DNA of 64,000 nt from Chitinophagaceae bacterium (GCA_016720775.1 JADKJX010000001.1:1348501-1412500), one strand, 5' to 3'; positions 48,566 to 59,262 are shown, counted from the first letter of the stretch. Notes: generated from the letters alone by a model not told the origin. Numbers and translations: made by a program.

Positions 48566-50500
48566 ATGAAGTTCATGAAAAAACAAACGCTTTGGCTGTT
48601 ATCGGTATTACTCATCACCGCATCGGCCTGCACATCAAAAACAGAAAAGGAAGAAAAACCACCGCTGGTAGCCGTGGAAGATTTTTTTAAAAATTCCGAC
48701 AAGACCGGCTGGCAGATCTCACCCGACGGGGAGTACATTTCTTACCGGTCATCGCATAAGGGCCACATGAATGTATTTGTGCGCAAGATCAGCGATACGG
48801 TTGGATCACCGGTAACATTTGATTCAGTAAGAAATATTTCGCAGTACCAGTGGAAGGGAAGCCGCATCTTGTATTTACAGGATGTAGGAGGCGATGAGAA
48901 TTTTCAGTTGTTCTCTGTTTCCATCGATGGAAAGGACCAGAAGGCATTAACCCCTTTTCCAAAAGTGCGTACCCAGATACTGAATGATCTCCGCTATGTA
49001 CCCGGTAAGGAAAAAGAAGTGATGATACAAATGAATAAAAGAGACCCCCGTTTCTTTGATCCATACAGCATCAATATCGAGACCGGCGAAATGAAAGAAT
49101 TGTATAAGAATGATAAGAATTTCGACAGTTGGTACACCGATCATAACGGCGTCATCCGGCTGGCTTCAAAAACAGACGGGGTAAACATCACACTTTTCCA
49201 CCGGGCAACAGAAGCCGATCCGTTTGATTCCTTATTGACCACGAGTTATAAAGAAGCATTCGCACCTAACTTCTTCACGTTTGATAATAAGAACATTTAT
49301 GTAACCAGCAATATCGGCAGGGATAAAACGGCTGTTGTTGAATACGACCTGGCTGCAAAAAAAGAAGTAAGGGAGATCTATAAGAATGATGAGTACGACG
49401 TGGACGGACTCAGTTATTCTCCCAAAAGAAAAGTACTTGAAGCTGCCTTTTATACTTCCTGGAAAGGGGAACAGCATTTTATAGATAAGGAAGCGGAAGC
49501 CGATTATAATAAGATGAAAGAAAAGTTCAAAGGGTATGAAATAAATATTTATGGAAATAATAATGACGAGGATAAGTTCATCGTATGGACAGGCAATGAT
49601 AAAATGCCTGCGAAATTTTATTTCTATGATAAGAAGACGGGCGAAACAAAATACCTCGCTACCTCAAGGCCATGGTTGAAGGAAGAAGATATGGCAACCA
49701 TGAAACCTATTGAATATAAATCAAGAGACGGACTGACCATTCATGGTTACCTCACGTTGCCAAAAGGAGTGGATGCAAAGGATCTTCCTGTGATCGTAAA
49801 TCCGCATGGCGGCCCTTGGGCAAGAGATCAGTGGGGCTTTAATAATGAAGTGCAGTTCCTGGCCAACCGTGGTTATGCAGTATTGCAAATGAACTTCAGG
49901 GGTTCTACCGGTTATGGGAAAGATTTCTGGCTAAAAGGTTCCAGGGAGTGGGGCCGGAAAATGCAGGACGATATAACCGACGGCGTTAACTGGTTAATAA
50001 AAGAAGGTATTGCTGATAAAAAAAGAGTTGCCATTTATGGGGGCAGCTACGGAGGTTATGCAACACTGGCGGGCGTAACTTTCACACCCGATGTGTATGC
50101 CTGTGCTGTTGATTATGTAGGTGTGTCAAACATGTTCACGTTCATGAATACCATACCTCCTTACTGGGAGCCATTTAAGAAACAGATGTATGAACTGGTT
50201 GGCGACCCTGTAAAGGACAGCGCTATGCTGGCAGAAGTTTCCCCCGCATTGCATGTTGGAAATATAAAAGCGCCCTTGTTCATTGCACAGGGAGCGAATG
50301 ATCCAAGAGTGAATAAAGCCGAGAGTGACCAGGTTGTTGATGCACTGAAGAAAAGGGGAGTGGAAGTGGAATACATGGTGAAGAATGACGAAGGGCATGG
50401 CTTTGCCAACGAGAACAACCGCATAGATTTTTATAAAGCGATGGAAAAGTTTTTCGACAAGCACCTCAGCGGCAAACCCGCAGAGCCTAAAAAACAATAG
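48566..50500 (+). CDS. S9 family prolyl oligopeptidase, lipoprotein
   Basis: This 644-residue enzyme begins MKFMKKQTLWLLSVLLITASACTS, with a lipobox (ASAC). The N-terminal part (about 40-370) is a beta-propeller with repeated strands (GWQISPDGEYISYRSS, YQWKGSRILYLQDVGGDENF, DVDGLSYSPKRKVLEA). The C-terminal alpha/beta hydrolase domain carries GYLTLPKG, VNPHGGPWARD, the nucleophile in IYGGSYGGYATL (Ser494), the Asp in GANDPRV and the His in DEGHGF. Such peptidases cut short peptides, usually after Pro or other residues; it is likely in the periplasm. It forms a separate unit ended by the terminator at 50523. Confidence 0.93.
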   Translation: MKFMKKQTLWLLSVLLITASACTSKTEKEEKPPLVAVEDFFKNSDKTGWQISPDGEYISYRSSHKGHMNVFVRKISDTVGSPVTFDSVRNISQYQWKGSRILYLQDVGGDENFQLFSVSIDGKDQKALTPFPKVRTQILNDLRYVPGKEKEVMIQMNKRDPRFFDPYSINIETGEMKELYKNDKNFDSWYTDHNGVIRLASKTDGVNITLFHRATEADPFDSLLTTSYKEAFAPNFFTFDNKNIYVTSNIGRDKTAVVEYDLAAKKEVREIYKNDEYDVDGLSYSPKRKVLEAAFYTSWKGEQHFIDKEAEADYNKMKEKFKGYEINIYGNNNDEDKFIVWTGNDKMPAKFYFYDKKTGETKYLATSRPWLKEEDMATMKPIEYKSRDGLTIHGYLTLPKGVDAKDLPVIVNPHGGPWARDQWGFNNEVQFLANRGYAVLQMNFRGSTGYGKDFWLKGSREWGRKMQDDITDGVNWLIKEGIADKKRVAIYGGSYGGYATLAGVTFTPDVYACAVDYVGVSNMFTFMNTIPPYWEPFKKQMYELVGDPVKDSAMLAEVSPALHVGNIKAPLFIAQGANDPRVNKAESDQVVDALKKRGVEVEYMVKNDEGHGFANENNRIDFYKAMEKFFDKHLSGKPAEPKKQ

Positions 50501-50522
50501 GATACTAGTATATGTAACAATG

Positions 50523-50557
50523 AAAGAGGTTTAGTAAAATACTAAACCTCTTTTTAA
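50523..50557. terminator. bidirectional terminator between S9 peptidase and FkbM-like gene
   Basis: AAAGAGGTTTAGTA (50523-50536) and TACTAAACCTCTTT (50540-50553) form a perfect 14-bp stem with a 3-nt loop, with T runs on both strands. Confidence 0.9.
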
Positions 50558-50579
50558 TTGCGAAGTATATAGCGTTATA

Positions 50580-51354
50580 TCATAAATTCTTCAGTGCATC
50601 TTCAATAGTTAACTCACTCAGATCATGCATACAATCTTTTCTTACAAAGAACAGGTTATAGCATCCCTTATTTGCTGCAACCAGTTTATACCCTTTTGTT
50701 TCGGCCAGTTTTTTCATTGAAAGGGGAGATGCCCCTTTGGGAATATCATCCTCGTACAATTCAAACTCATTACTGTATGATGGAATAAAATCGATGCTGC
50801 CTTTTTCAACCTGCACTTCAGTAACTACTACCCGGGGCTTTATCACAGATATTTTTTCCCAGATAAAATAATCGTTGCCATCGAGGTCAATGCTCAGAAG
50901 ACAAATTTCTTTTCCGGGAATAATTTTTTTTCAACAGATCATCAACATTGCCGGGGGTAACAATTGCGTGTACAAAATCAAACCGGTTAAAATTATCTTT
51001 AAAATATTTTCGGTAAATGTACCTGCCTCTTTCCAGGATGTTCTTATTGCCATCAATAAAAATACCGGTCCAGGCGTGATGAAACGCAAGGTTGGCGCAA
51101 TTGCTGTTGATACAATCGTTACTGCCTATGTCAACAAATAGCTTACTGCCAGAACCGGTCTTTTCAAAAATGTTCAGTAGTATTCCGTCTTCATCAGCAG
51201 TTGTAAAAATATTTAATTTCTCTTTTGAAAACAAAGCTGACCGGTCAAGAGAAACAACAAAATCCCTGTTTTGAGAGATGGCGGGATTGAATATTTTCCG
51301 GTAGAATACCCATCTCCACAGATATTTCTTGATGAGGTGTTTCAATAACTTCAT
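50580..51354 (-). pseudogene. FkbM-family methyltransferase-like protein, one frameshift at an A8 tract
   Basis: From ATG 51354 the frame gives KLLKHLIKKYLWRWVFYRKI, then the SAM-binding motif FVDIGSNDCINSNCANLA and WTGIFIDGNKNILERGRY, to residue 140. At 50924-50931 a run of eight A (minus strand) ends the frame soon after. With seven A it continues as LLKKIIPGKEICLLSIDLDG NDYFIWEKI and joins the downstream frame VEKGSIDFIPSYSNEFELYE to the stop at 50580. The restored protein, about 257 residues, looks like an FkbM-type methyltransferase. It lies 6 bp after tyrS on the same strand. The A8 tract could be a sequencing error or a phase-variable switch. Confidence 0.78.
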
Positions 51355-51360
51355 GCAGCG

Positions 51361-52641
51361 TTATGAAATATGTACAAGATAATAATTCTTCTTTCCTTTT
51401 TGTACCAGCAGGTATTTGTTGTGCAATAACTGGGCGCTGCCTACAGACCACTGGACGCCTTCAACTTTTTTACGGTTAATGCTTACTCCTCCGCCCTGGA
51501 TCATTTTTTTTGCTTCGCCCTTACTGGGGAAAATACCTGTTTCAGTAAGCAGGCTCACAACATCGATCCCGGCATTTATTTTTTCTTTTGAAAAATTCAC
51601 CTGCAGAACTCCTTCCAATCCTTCCAGGGCTTCTTCACTGAGATCTTCTGCCTGGGCGCTTTGATTGGCAAACAAACGCTCCGTTGTTTCAATGGCTTTA
51701 TTGTATTCATCTATGCCGTGAACGAAAATGGTCACTTCTTTTGCCAATGCTTTTTGTAAAATTCTTTTTGAAGCGTCTTTTTTCTGTTCGGCAATTAATT
51801 CATTGATGGCTGGCTGGTCAAGAAAGGTAAAGATCCTGATCCAGGTTTCTGCATCGGCATCATTTGCATTGAGCCAGAACTGGTAAAACTGGTAGGGCGA
51901 GGTTTTATTTGCATCCAGCCATATATTGCCTTGCTCTGTCTTGCCAAACTTGCCGCCATCGGCTTTTTTTATCAGCGGGCAGGTAAAGGCAAACGCTTCA
52001 CCGCTGCATTTCCGGCGGATGAGTTCGGTGCCGGTAACAATATTTCCCCACTGGTCGCTGCCGCCCATCTGCAGTTTGCAGTTCTTATTTTGATAGAGCC
52101 AGTAAAAATCATATCCCTGTACCAGCTGGTAAGTGAATTCGGTAAAGCTCATCCCGCTCTCTCCTTCCAGTCTTTTCTTCACACTATCCTTCGCCATCAT
52201 ATAATTTACGGTAATGTGCTTGCCCACATCCCTGATGAAATTCAGGAAAGAAAATTCTTTGAACCAGTCGTAGTTGTTGGCCATTTCAGCCGCATTTGGT
52301 TTGCTTTTATCAAAGTCCAGGAATTTTTCCAGTTGTGCTTTTACACAAGCCACATTATGATTAAGGACGTCTTCGCTCAGCAAATTTCTTTCTTCACTTT
52401 TTCCGCTTGGATCGCCTACCATGCCGGTAGCTCCGCCAACGAGGGCGATGGGTTTATGTCCGGCTTTTTGCAAATGAACCAGCAATATGATGGGTACCAG
52501 GCTTCCTATGTGCAGGCTGTCGGCTGTAGGGTCAAAGCCAATATAGGCCGTGGTCATTTCCTTGCCTAATTGCTCTTTTGTACCAGGCATAATATCCTGT
52601 ATCATTCCCCTCCATTGTAATTCGTCAATTAAAGAATACAT
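51361..52641 (-). CDS. tyrS: tyrosyl-tRNA synthetase
   Basis: This 426-residue class I synthetase charges tRNA-Tyr. The ATP-binding HIGH-like motif is in GFDPTADSLHIGSLVP, tyrosine-binding residues are in TEFTYQLVQGYDFYWLYQ and MGGSDQWGNIVTG, and the second ATP motif is KFGKTEQGN in place of KMSKS, the form used by the bacterial TyrRS subgroup. The C-terminal S4 RNA-binding domain is present (GIFPSKGEAKKMIQGGGVSI). Length and start (MYSLIDELQWRG) are normal. The FkbM-like gene starts 6 bp downstream and is probably on the same transcript. Confidence 0.97.
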   Translation of the reverse strand: MYSLIDELQWRGMIQDIMPGTKEQLGKEMTTAYIGFDPTADSLHIGSLVPIILLVHLQKAGHKPIALVGGATGMVGDPSGKSEERNLLSEDVLNHNVACVKAQLEKFLDFDKSKPNAAEMANNYDWFKEFSFLNFIRDVGKHITVNYMMAKDSVKKRLEGESGMSFTEFTYQLVQGYDFYWLYQNKNCKLQMGGSDQWGNIVTGTELIRRKCSGEAFAFTCPLIKKADGGKFGKTEQGNIWLDANKTSPYQFYQFWLNANDADAETWIRIFTFLDQPAINELIAEQKKDASKRILQKALAKEVTIFVHGIDEYNKAIETTERLFANQSAQAEDLSEEALEGLEGVLQVNFSKEKINAGIDVVSLLTETGIFPSKGEAKKMIQGGGVSINRKKVEGVQWSVGSAQLLHNKYLLVQKGKKNYYLVHIS

Positions 52642-53015
52642 GTTCTTCAGAAAATTTTAAGATCAAACCTTACTAATCCCGGTAACGTATATCGTTCCGG
52701 CAAAAATGCTCATAAAAATTGATAAAATGATAACTTCCTTGGGGTAAAGCCCATGGGGATAGATTAACCCGGGCATTGGCCCAACATTTACAAGGTTTTT
52801 TCCGTTCTTTAAAGGCATCTTTTTGCCGGGAATGAGCGTCTTGATTTGCAGCGGATCCTGGTTTTTTGGCAGGGAACCGGAATTTAGGAAAGCCGGGCTT
52901 AAATATGACGGAATAGACTTAATTTTATATTAATATATGTACACAATTTACCAAGTATAATTACGTTTTATCAGAATCCACCCCCATAAAAAGCAAAAAC
53001 TAACCTGATGACATT
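52642..53015. other. 374-bp intergenic region without a gene
   Basis: It separates the divergent tyrS and PorV-like genes and so should hold their promoters. No exact TAnnTTTG box was found close to either start, and no palindromic repeat or reading frame stands out. The 100 bp before the PorV-like start are AT-rich. Confidence 0.5.
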
Positions 53016-54125
53016 ATGAGAAGCTACCTGATTATATGCCTGTTAGCCCTATTGGCTATTTCAATTCCCTGTCATTCACAGTTCCGAAAATATTCAAATG
53101 AGTTTTTAAATGTTGGCGCCGGTGCCCGGGGCCTTGCAATGGGAAGTGCGCAGATCGCATCAACAAAAGATGAAACGGCCGGCTACTGGAATCCAGCGGG
53201 ATTAACCGGAATAAAAGATCATCCGTCGGTAGGTTTGATGCATGCAGAATATTTCAGTGGCATTGCCAAATACGATTACCTGTCTGCCGGTATTCCGATC
53301 CAGGATAACAGGCGGGCATTGGGAATATCGTTGATGCGGTTTGCCGTGGATGAAATTCCCAATACATTGAATTTAGTAGAACCCGATGGAAGCATTAACT
53401 ATGATAATATAAAAACATTTACGGTGGCCGACTGGGCCTTGCTGCTTTCGTTTGCACAGAATATCAGAACCACCGAAACCAGTAATTTAAGTTTTGGAAT
53501 TAATGCAAAGATCATCTATCGTAAAATAGGAAGTTTTGCAACCGCATGGGGCTTTGGCTTAGATGCCGGTTTGCAGTATCACGGCAAACGCAGCCATTTT
53601 GGAATAGTTGCCCGGGATATAACCACCACATTCAATGCCTGGTCTTTTAAATTCACCGACCAGGAGAAAGAAGTACTGTACCTCACAAAAAATGACATAC
53701 CCGTTAAGTCGACCGAGCTTACTGCTCCCCGTGTGATAATTGGCGGAGGCTATGATTTCAGGCTGGGCAATTCTGTAAGCCTGATGGCTGAGTTGAATGC
53801 CGACGTGACCTTTGATGGAAAAAGAAACACCGTACTCAGTGGAAACACCATTAGTGTTGATCCGCATATCGGCCTGGAAGCAAACATCAAGGATGTGTTT
53901 TTTATCAGGGCGGGCATCAGCAATTTTCAGAAAGCGATCAAAGACGGCGATACCACCAACCAGAAAAAAGTGTGGATATACCAGCCAGCTGTTGGTGCCG
54001 GGTTTAAGTTGAAGAATGTGATGATCGATTACGCATTTACAAATCTTGCCAACCAGTCGAACCCGTTATATACGCATGTATTTTCCTTAAGGCTGAATAT
54101 TGCAGGTAAAAAAGAAACTGAATAA
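53016..54125 (+). CDS. PorV/PorQ-family outer-membrane beta-barrel, T9SS-linked
   Basis: This 369-residue protein has a signal peptide (MRSYLIICLLALLAISIPCHS) and a FadL-like barrel. The N-terminal segment EFLNVGAGARGLAMGSAQIA, followed by GYWNPAGLTGI, is the usual PorV opening. Alternating strands follow (AELNADVTFDGKRNTVLSG, IGLEANIKDVFFIRAGISNF) to a last strand HVFSLRLNIAGK. PorV carries T9SS cargo from the translocon to the PorU sortase. Here the next gene, 15 bp on, encodes a PorU-like C25 protein, so this is likely a second PorV/PorU-type pair, not necessarily the main one. Confidence 0.86.
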   Translation: MRSYLIICLLALLAISIPCHSQFRKYSNEFLNVGAGARGLAMGSAQIASTKDETAGYWNPAGLTGIKDHPSVGLMHAEYFSGIAKYDYLSAGIPIQDNRRALGISLMRFAVDEIPNTLNLVEPDGSINYDNIKTFTVADWALLLSFAQNIRTTETSNLSFGINAKIIYRKIGSFATAWGFGLDAGLQYHGKRSHFGIVARDITTTFNAWSFKFTDQEKEVLYLTKNDIPVKSTELTAPRVIIGGGYDFRLGNSVSLMAELNADVTFDGKRNTVLSGNTISVDPHIGLEANIKDVFFIRAGISNFQKAIKDGDTTNQKKVWIYQPAVGAGFKLKNVMIDYAFTNLANQSNPLYTHVFSLRLNIAGKKETE

Positions 54126-54140
54126 AAATTTCAAATCGGT

Positions 54141-57100
54141 ATGAAAAAAGTTCTATTAACTTTCTTTGTTGTATTGCTGGTAACTGCAGGTTATTCGCAA
54201 TTAAACAACAGCTGGATCGATTATAATAAGACCTATTATAAATTCAAACTTGCCAAAGATACCCTTACCCGTATCCCCCAGCCGGTTCTGGCAGCCGCAG
54301 GTTTAGCAAGTGTGCCTGCACAGAATTTTCAATTATGGCGTAATGGCAAAGAAGTGCGGATGTACACATCTGTTCCCACGGGTGTATTGGGTTCGGGTGA
54401 TTACCTGGAATTCTGGGGAGAGATGAATGATGGTAAACCAGACCGTGCCCTGTACCGTAATCCCGACTACCAGCTTTGCGATAAATACAGCCTGGAAACC
54501 GATACCGTTTCTTATTTTCTTACCGTAAATCCCGCCGGGGGTAACCTGCGTTATGCAGAAACGGTTAATAATACAGCGGGCAATGTATTGCCTGCCGATC
54601 CTTATTTTATGCGGAGGATAGAAACGCATTACAGGCAGCAGGTGAATAAGGGATATGCGGCCGTGATCGGGGAGTATGTTTATTCTTCTGCGTATGATAT
54701 CGGGGAAGGCTGGACAAGTAATGATGCTGCACCATGTTGTGCTGTTTCAAAAGACCTGCAGAATATGAACCGCTATGCAGCCGGCCCGGCCAACAGCGTA
54801 ATTTTTACCATGGCGGCGGCAGGAAATGCACTTTATACAAGAGACCTGGTGGCACGGTTTTATAATACGGTCATTTCGCAAACACCGATGCCTTATTTTA
54901 ATTATCACAAGGATACTATCCGGAACCTGCCTTTATCACTTCTTGCGAGCGCTACCAACCTGCCCGTGACGGTTGGGGGTAATTCAAGTAATGCCAACGA
55001 CCGCATCGTGGTAAGTTGTTTCAGTGTTACGTACCCGGCCACCTTCAATTTCAACAATGAAAAGAATTTTTATTTTGAATTGAAGAACAGCAATGTGGGC
55101 AATTACCTGGTGATAACCAATTTCAACAGCAATGCCGTTGCACCCATCCTGTATGATTATAACAATGGCAGAAGATACCTGGGCGATATCAGTACCCCGG
55201 GCCAGGTAAAATTCGCATTGCCTGCTTCATCAGATACATTAAGAAAATTTAACCTGATCAGCCAGGATGTTTCCAACATAAATCTGGTGACATCTATTAC
55301 GAGTAAAACTTTTACAAATTTTGCAAACACAGCCCTCCAGGGCGATTACCTTATCATAAGCAATCCTGTTTTGTATAACAACGGAACCGGCGTTAATAAT
55401 GTAGACCTGTACCGGCAATACCGGAGTTCAATACCTGGCGGCAGTTTCAATGCCAAAATATATAACATTGATGAATTGAATGACCAGTTTGGTTTTGGAA
55501 TAAAAAAACACCCGGCAGCCATTCGTGATTTTATTCAGTACGCAACACAGAATTTCAGTATAACACCTAAATATGTTTTCATCATAGGCCGTGGATTGAG
55601 CTACATTGATTATGCAGCTAACCAAAGCAACCCCATTGCTGAACAGATAGACCTGGTGCAGACTTTTGGCTGGCCGGCATCGGATGTTTTATTGTCATGC
55701 CTGCCAGGTAGCAATGTTCCATTGGTGCCGATCGGCCGTTTGGGCGCCATCAATGGAAACGAGGTTGGCATTTACCTGGACAAAATGAAACAGTATGAGC
55801 AGGTTCAGCAGTCAACCAGCCAGACCATTGCCGATAAAGGCTGGATGAAAAATATCCTGCACACCATCGGGGGATCTGACAGTACAGAAAATGCAGACTT
55901 CCTCATATACATGAACGGATATAAAACCATTGCAGAGGATACTTTATTTGGCGCTCACGTTGAAACCTTTGCCAAAACATCGGTAGTAACCATCGAGCAG
56001 CAGCAGAGCCAGCGCATCAGTGAACTTTTTCACGAAGGGCTGAGCTATGTTAAATATTTTGGTCACTCATCGGCCAATGAATTGGCCATTAACCTTAACT
56101 ATCCAGAGACTTACCAGAACTACGGCAAATATCCCTTCATGCACGTAAGCGGATGTACCGTGGGGAACTTCTTTACCTATAGTCCCAACCGGGTTAACGG
56201 GTATTCCGGCATGTCGCTTTCCGAAAAATATATTTTCCTCGATCACCAGGGAAGCATTGGCTTTTTGGGAAGTACCCACTTTGGTATTGCCCCCTTCCTG
56301 AATTACTACAATACAAGTATTTACAATAATTTCTGTAAGGACATGTATGGTAATACCATCGGCAACCAGATAAAGAACACATTGCAGTTACTGGGTGGTA
56401 ATCAAAACAGCCTGGATTTTTATACACGTATTCACCTGGAAGAAGTAAACCTGCATGGCGACCCGCCATTGCGGATAAATGCGCATGCAAAACCAGACTA
56501 TGTGATCGAAGACCAGCTGGTGAAATTCACGCCTACTATCATTACCGTTGCTGCCAATACTTTCCAGGTGGATGTAAAGTATATGAATATAGGAAGGTCG
56601 ATCAGAGATTCCATGCGGGTAACAATAAAACAGAAATTACCGAACGACAGCATCCGGGTTTTATATAACAAGCTGTTGCCGGCAACACTGTATATGGATT
56701 CTGTAAGTCTTACGGTGCCGATAAACCCGCTGACAGATAAAGGCCTCAACAAGCTGATCGTAACACTTGATGTAGACGGACGTATTGATGAGCTGTCGGA
56801 AATGAATAATACCCTTACCAAAGAGTTTTACATTTTTGAAGATGAGCTGCGGCCCATCTCCCCATACAACTATTCCATCGTCAATCAACAGAACATTACT
56901 TATTATGCAAGTACGGCAAACCCGTTAAGCGGGTTGCGTCAATACATAATGGAAATTGATACCACCGAACTGTTCAACTCGGCATACAAGAAAACATACA
57001 ATGTATCCGGTACGGGTGGTGTAATACAATTCACGCCTTCAAATATCACGTTCACCGACAGTACGGTTTATTATTGGCGAACGACCACCGTACCTACATC

Positions 57101-59204
57101 GGGCAATACGTATATCTGGAATAATTTCTCTTTCATATACCTGGCAAATAGTACGGCCGGTTTCAATCAATCGCATTACTTCCAGTTCCAGAAGAACACG
57201 TTCAATAACATCAGGCTCGATAATGACCGGGTGATGAGGTACACAAGCCGACCGATCGAATTCAATGTGCGTACCACCATTTACCCGGTCTCTAACCAGG
57301 GCCCCGATTACTCGATCAGGAATGACGGTATTTTAGTAATGGAAGGATTGTATGGTCCGCTTGCCGTTAATTCGGAAGGATTGCGGTTTTATGTGATCGA
57401 TACCGCCACACAAAAAGTATGGGTGAACCAGGATAATGGCGTATCAGGTCAATACGGAAGTGTACGGCCGATACCGATCAATCCAACGGTGAAGCCGGGA
57501 TGGTTTCAATTTAAAGTGGAAACCATGGCTCAGCGAAATACGGTCAGGGATTTTCTTACGAATATTGTTCCTGATGGACACTATGTGGTATTGACGAACT
57601 GCCCCGTAAGTCCTTTTACTCATTTCCCTGCTGAGTGGAAACTCGATGGGCCCGGTTCCATGTATGAAGTATTAAAGAATGCAGGATTCACTTTAATTGA
57701 TTCTGTCAATACACATAAGCCCTATGTTTTTGTTTATAAGAAAGGAACCCCGGGAGCAGTAAACCAAACAATAGCATTAACAGCAATCGATAAACTGGAT
57801 GTGAATTTTCATACCGAAGGAATGAACCTTACCGGTGAGATCCTGTCAGACAGGCTTGGCCCGGCCCGGCAATGGAACAACCTGCACTGGCGTGGAACCG
57901 CATTGGAGAACCCGACAAGCGATTCGGTTGCTATAGAGGTTTATGGCATCACTTCATTGGGTGCTATGGATCTGCTGGCTACCGTAAAACCTGCTACGGA
58001 TACTTCATTAAGCTGGATCAATGCCGGCACATATCCTTATTTGAAACTGAAGATGCTGAATACCGATTCTGCGAAAGCAACACCACAGCAGTTGCGTTAC
58101 TGGAGGGTAAATGCAGATTATATGCCGGAGGGTGCTGTTGCTCCAAACATACTCTTCGTTATGAAAGATACCTGCGAGCAGGGCGAGATCGTTGATTTTA
58201 AACTGGCGTTCAAAAATATCAGCCAGGCAGCATTCTCAGACAGTATGCGGTTCAACTTCATTATCACCGACCGGAATAATGCGCCACATCCCATCACGCT
58301 GTCAAAAGGCAAAGTGCTGGTTTCGGGCGATACATTAATTGTAAGCTACCGCATTGATACACGGAATTATCCCGGCTCCAATACCATTTTTGTGGATGTG
58401 AATCCGAATAGTGCACAACCGGAGCAATATCACTTCAATAACATTTTGTTCAAAGAACTTTATGTGAAACCGGATAATTATAATCCGCTGCTGGATGTAA
58501 CTTTCGACGGGGTGCATATCCTTAACAAGGATATTGTGTCTGCAAAACCACACATACTCGTTAACCTGAAAGATGAAAGCAGGTTCATGGCACTAAGTGA
58601 TACTGCTTTACTGAAAGTACAGGTTCGTAACCTGCAGGATAATTCATTACGCACTTATTATTTCGGCGATACGCTGAAGTTTACACCGGCCAACCTTTCT
58701 TCCGGAAATAATACGGCGGTGATCGACTTCATGCCTTACTTCCCGGAAGAAGGGGAGTATGAGCTGATCGTTTCTGGTAAAGACGTGGTAGGTAATACTG
58801 CCGGTGCTATTGATTACCATATAACGTTCACGGTAATTACCAAATCAATGATCAGTAACTTACTGAATTATCCAAACCCATTCACTACATCAACCGCCTT
58901 TGTGTTTTATATTACCGGCAGTGAAGTGCCGCAGAACATGCGGATACAGATACTGACCATTACCGGAAAAGTGGTGAGGGAAATAACCAAAGACGAACTG
59001 GGCCCATTACACGTAGGAAGAAATATCACCGAATTTAAATGGGATGGTACCGACATGTATGGCGCTAAACTGGCAAACGGTGTTTATCTGTACCGGGTAC
59101 TTACAAACCTGAATGGCAAATCACTTGATAAATTTAAATCGGAAGATGCCAAGACGGATAAATTCTTCAACAAGGGATATGGCAAAATGGTTCTGATAAG
59201 ATAG
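54141..59204 (+). CDS. very large C25-family (gingipain/PorU-like) cysteine peptidase, first tandem copy
   Basis: The 1687-residue product starts with a signal peptide (MKKVLLTFFVVLLVTAGYSQ). The C25 domain spans about 400-830. It shows YVFIIGRGLSYIDYA, LVPIGRLGAINGNEVG, HTIGGSDSTENADF, the catalytic His in YVKYFGHSSANELAINL (His642) and the catalytic Cys in MHVSGCTVGNFFT (Cys672). Ig-like CARDB-type modules follow (DVKYMNIGRSIRDSMRVTIK, VDGRIDELSEMNNTL). The C-terminus resembles FlgD-like or sorting-domain beta folds (LLNYPNPFTTSTAFVFYI ... DGTDMYGAKLANGVYLYRVL). It is longer than the usual PorU (about 1100-1200). The order PorV-like then this gene suggests a surface sortase or protease that acts with that barrel. 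Confidence 0.88.
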   Translation: MKKVLLTFFVVLLVTAGYSQLNNSWIDYNKTYYKFKLAKDTLTRIPQPVLAAAGLASVPAQNFQLWRNGKEVRMYTSVPTGVLGSGDYLEFWGEMNDGKPDRALYRNPDYQLCDKYSLETDTVSYFLTVNPAGGNLRYAETVNNTAGNVLPADPYFMRRIETHYRQQVNKGYAAVIGEYVYSSAYDIGEGWTSNDAAPCCAVSKDLQNMNRYAAGPANSVIFTMAAAGNALYTRDLVARFYNTVISQTPMPYFNYHKDTIRNLPLSLLASATNLPVTVGGNSSNANDRIVVSCFSVTYPATFNFNNEKNFYFELKNSNVGNYLVITNFNSNAVAPILYDYNNGRRYLGDISTPGQVKFALPASSDTLRKFNLISQDVSNINLVTSITSKTFTNFANTALQGDYLIISNPVLYNNGTGVNNVDLYRQYRSSIPGGSFNAKIYNIDELNDQFGFGIKKHPAAIRDFIQYATQNFSITPKYVFIIGRGLSYIDYAANQSNPIAEQIDLVQTFGWPASDVLLSCLPGSNVPLVPIGRLGAINGNEVGIYLDKMKQYEQVQQSTSQTIADKGWMKNILHTIGGSDSTENADFLIYMNGYKTIAEDTLFGAHVETFAKTSVVTIEQQQSQRISELFHEGLSYVKYFGHSSANELAINLNYPETYQNYGKYPFMHVSGCTVGNFFTYSPNRVNGYSGMSLSEKYIFLDHQGSIGFLGSTHFGIAPFLNYYNTSIYNNFCKDMYGNTIGNQIKNTLQLLGGNQNSLDFYTRIHLEEVNLHGDPPLRINAHAKPDYVIEDQLVKFTPTIITVAANTFQVDVKYMNIGRSIRDSMRVTIKQKLPNDSIRVLYNKLLPATLYMDSVSLTVPINPLTDKGLNKLIVTLDVDGRIDELSEMNNTLTKEFYIFEDELRPISPYNYSIVNQQNITYYASTANPLSGLRQYIMEIDTTELFNSAYKKTYNVSGTGGVIQFTPSNITFTDSTVYYWRTTTVPTSGNTYIWNNFSFIYLANSTAGFNQSHYFQFQKNTFNNIRLDNDRVMRYTSRPIEFNVRTTIYPVSNQGPDYSIRNDGILVMEGLYGPLAVNSEGLRFYVIDTATQKVWVNQDNGVSGQYGSVRPIPINPTVKPGWFQFKVETMAQRNTVRDFLTNIVPDGHYVVLTNCPVSPFTHFPAEWKLDGPGSMYEVLKNAGFTLIDSVNTHKPYVFVYKKGTPGAVNQTIALTAIDKLDVNFHTEGMNLTGEILSDRLGPARQWNNLHWRGTALENPTSDSVAIEVYGITSLGAMDLLATVKPATDTSLSWINAGTYPYLKLKMLNTDSAKATPQQLRYWRVNADYMPEGAVAPNILFVMKDTCEQGEIVDFKLAFKNISQAAFSDSMRFNFIITDRNNAPHPITLSKGKVLVSGDTLIVSYRIDTRNYPGSNTIFVDVNPNSAQPEQYHFNNILFKELYVKPDNYNPLLDVTFDGVHILNKDIVSAKPHILVNLKDESRFMALSDTALLKVQVRNLQDNSLRTYYFGDTLKFTPANLSSGNNTAVIDFMPYFPEEGEYELIVSGKDVVGNTAGAIDYHITFTVITKSMISNLLNYPNPFTTSTAFVFYITGSEVPQNMRIQILTITGKVVREITKDELGPLHVGRNITEFKWDGTDMYGAKLANGVYLYRVLTNLNGKSLDKFKSEDAKTDKFFNKGYGKMVLIR

Positions 59205-59224
59205 GCCACCTCTTTGAAATATTG

Positions 59225-59262
59225 AAAAGGCTGTCTGTATGTGCACAGAACAGCCTTTTCTA
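59225..59262 (+). terminator. terminator after the first C25 gene
   Basis: AAAAGGCTGT (59225-59234) and ACAGCCTTTT (59250-59259) form a perfect 10-bp stem followed by a short pyrimidine run. It lies about 20 bp after the stop codon. Confidence 0.75.
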
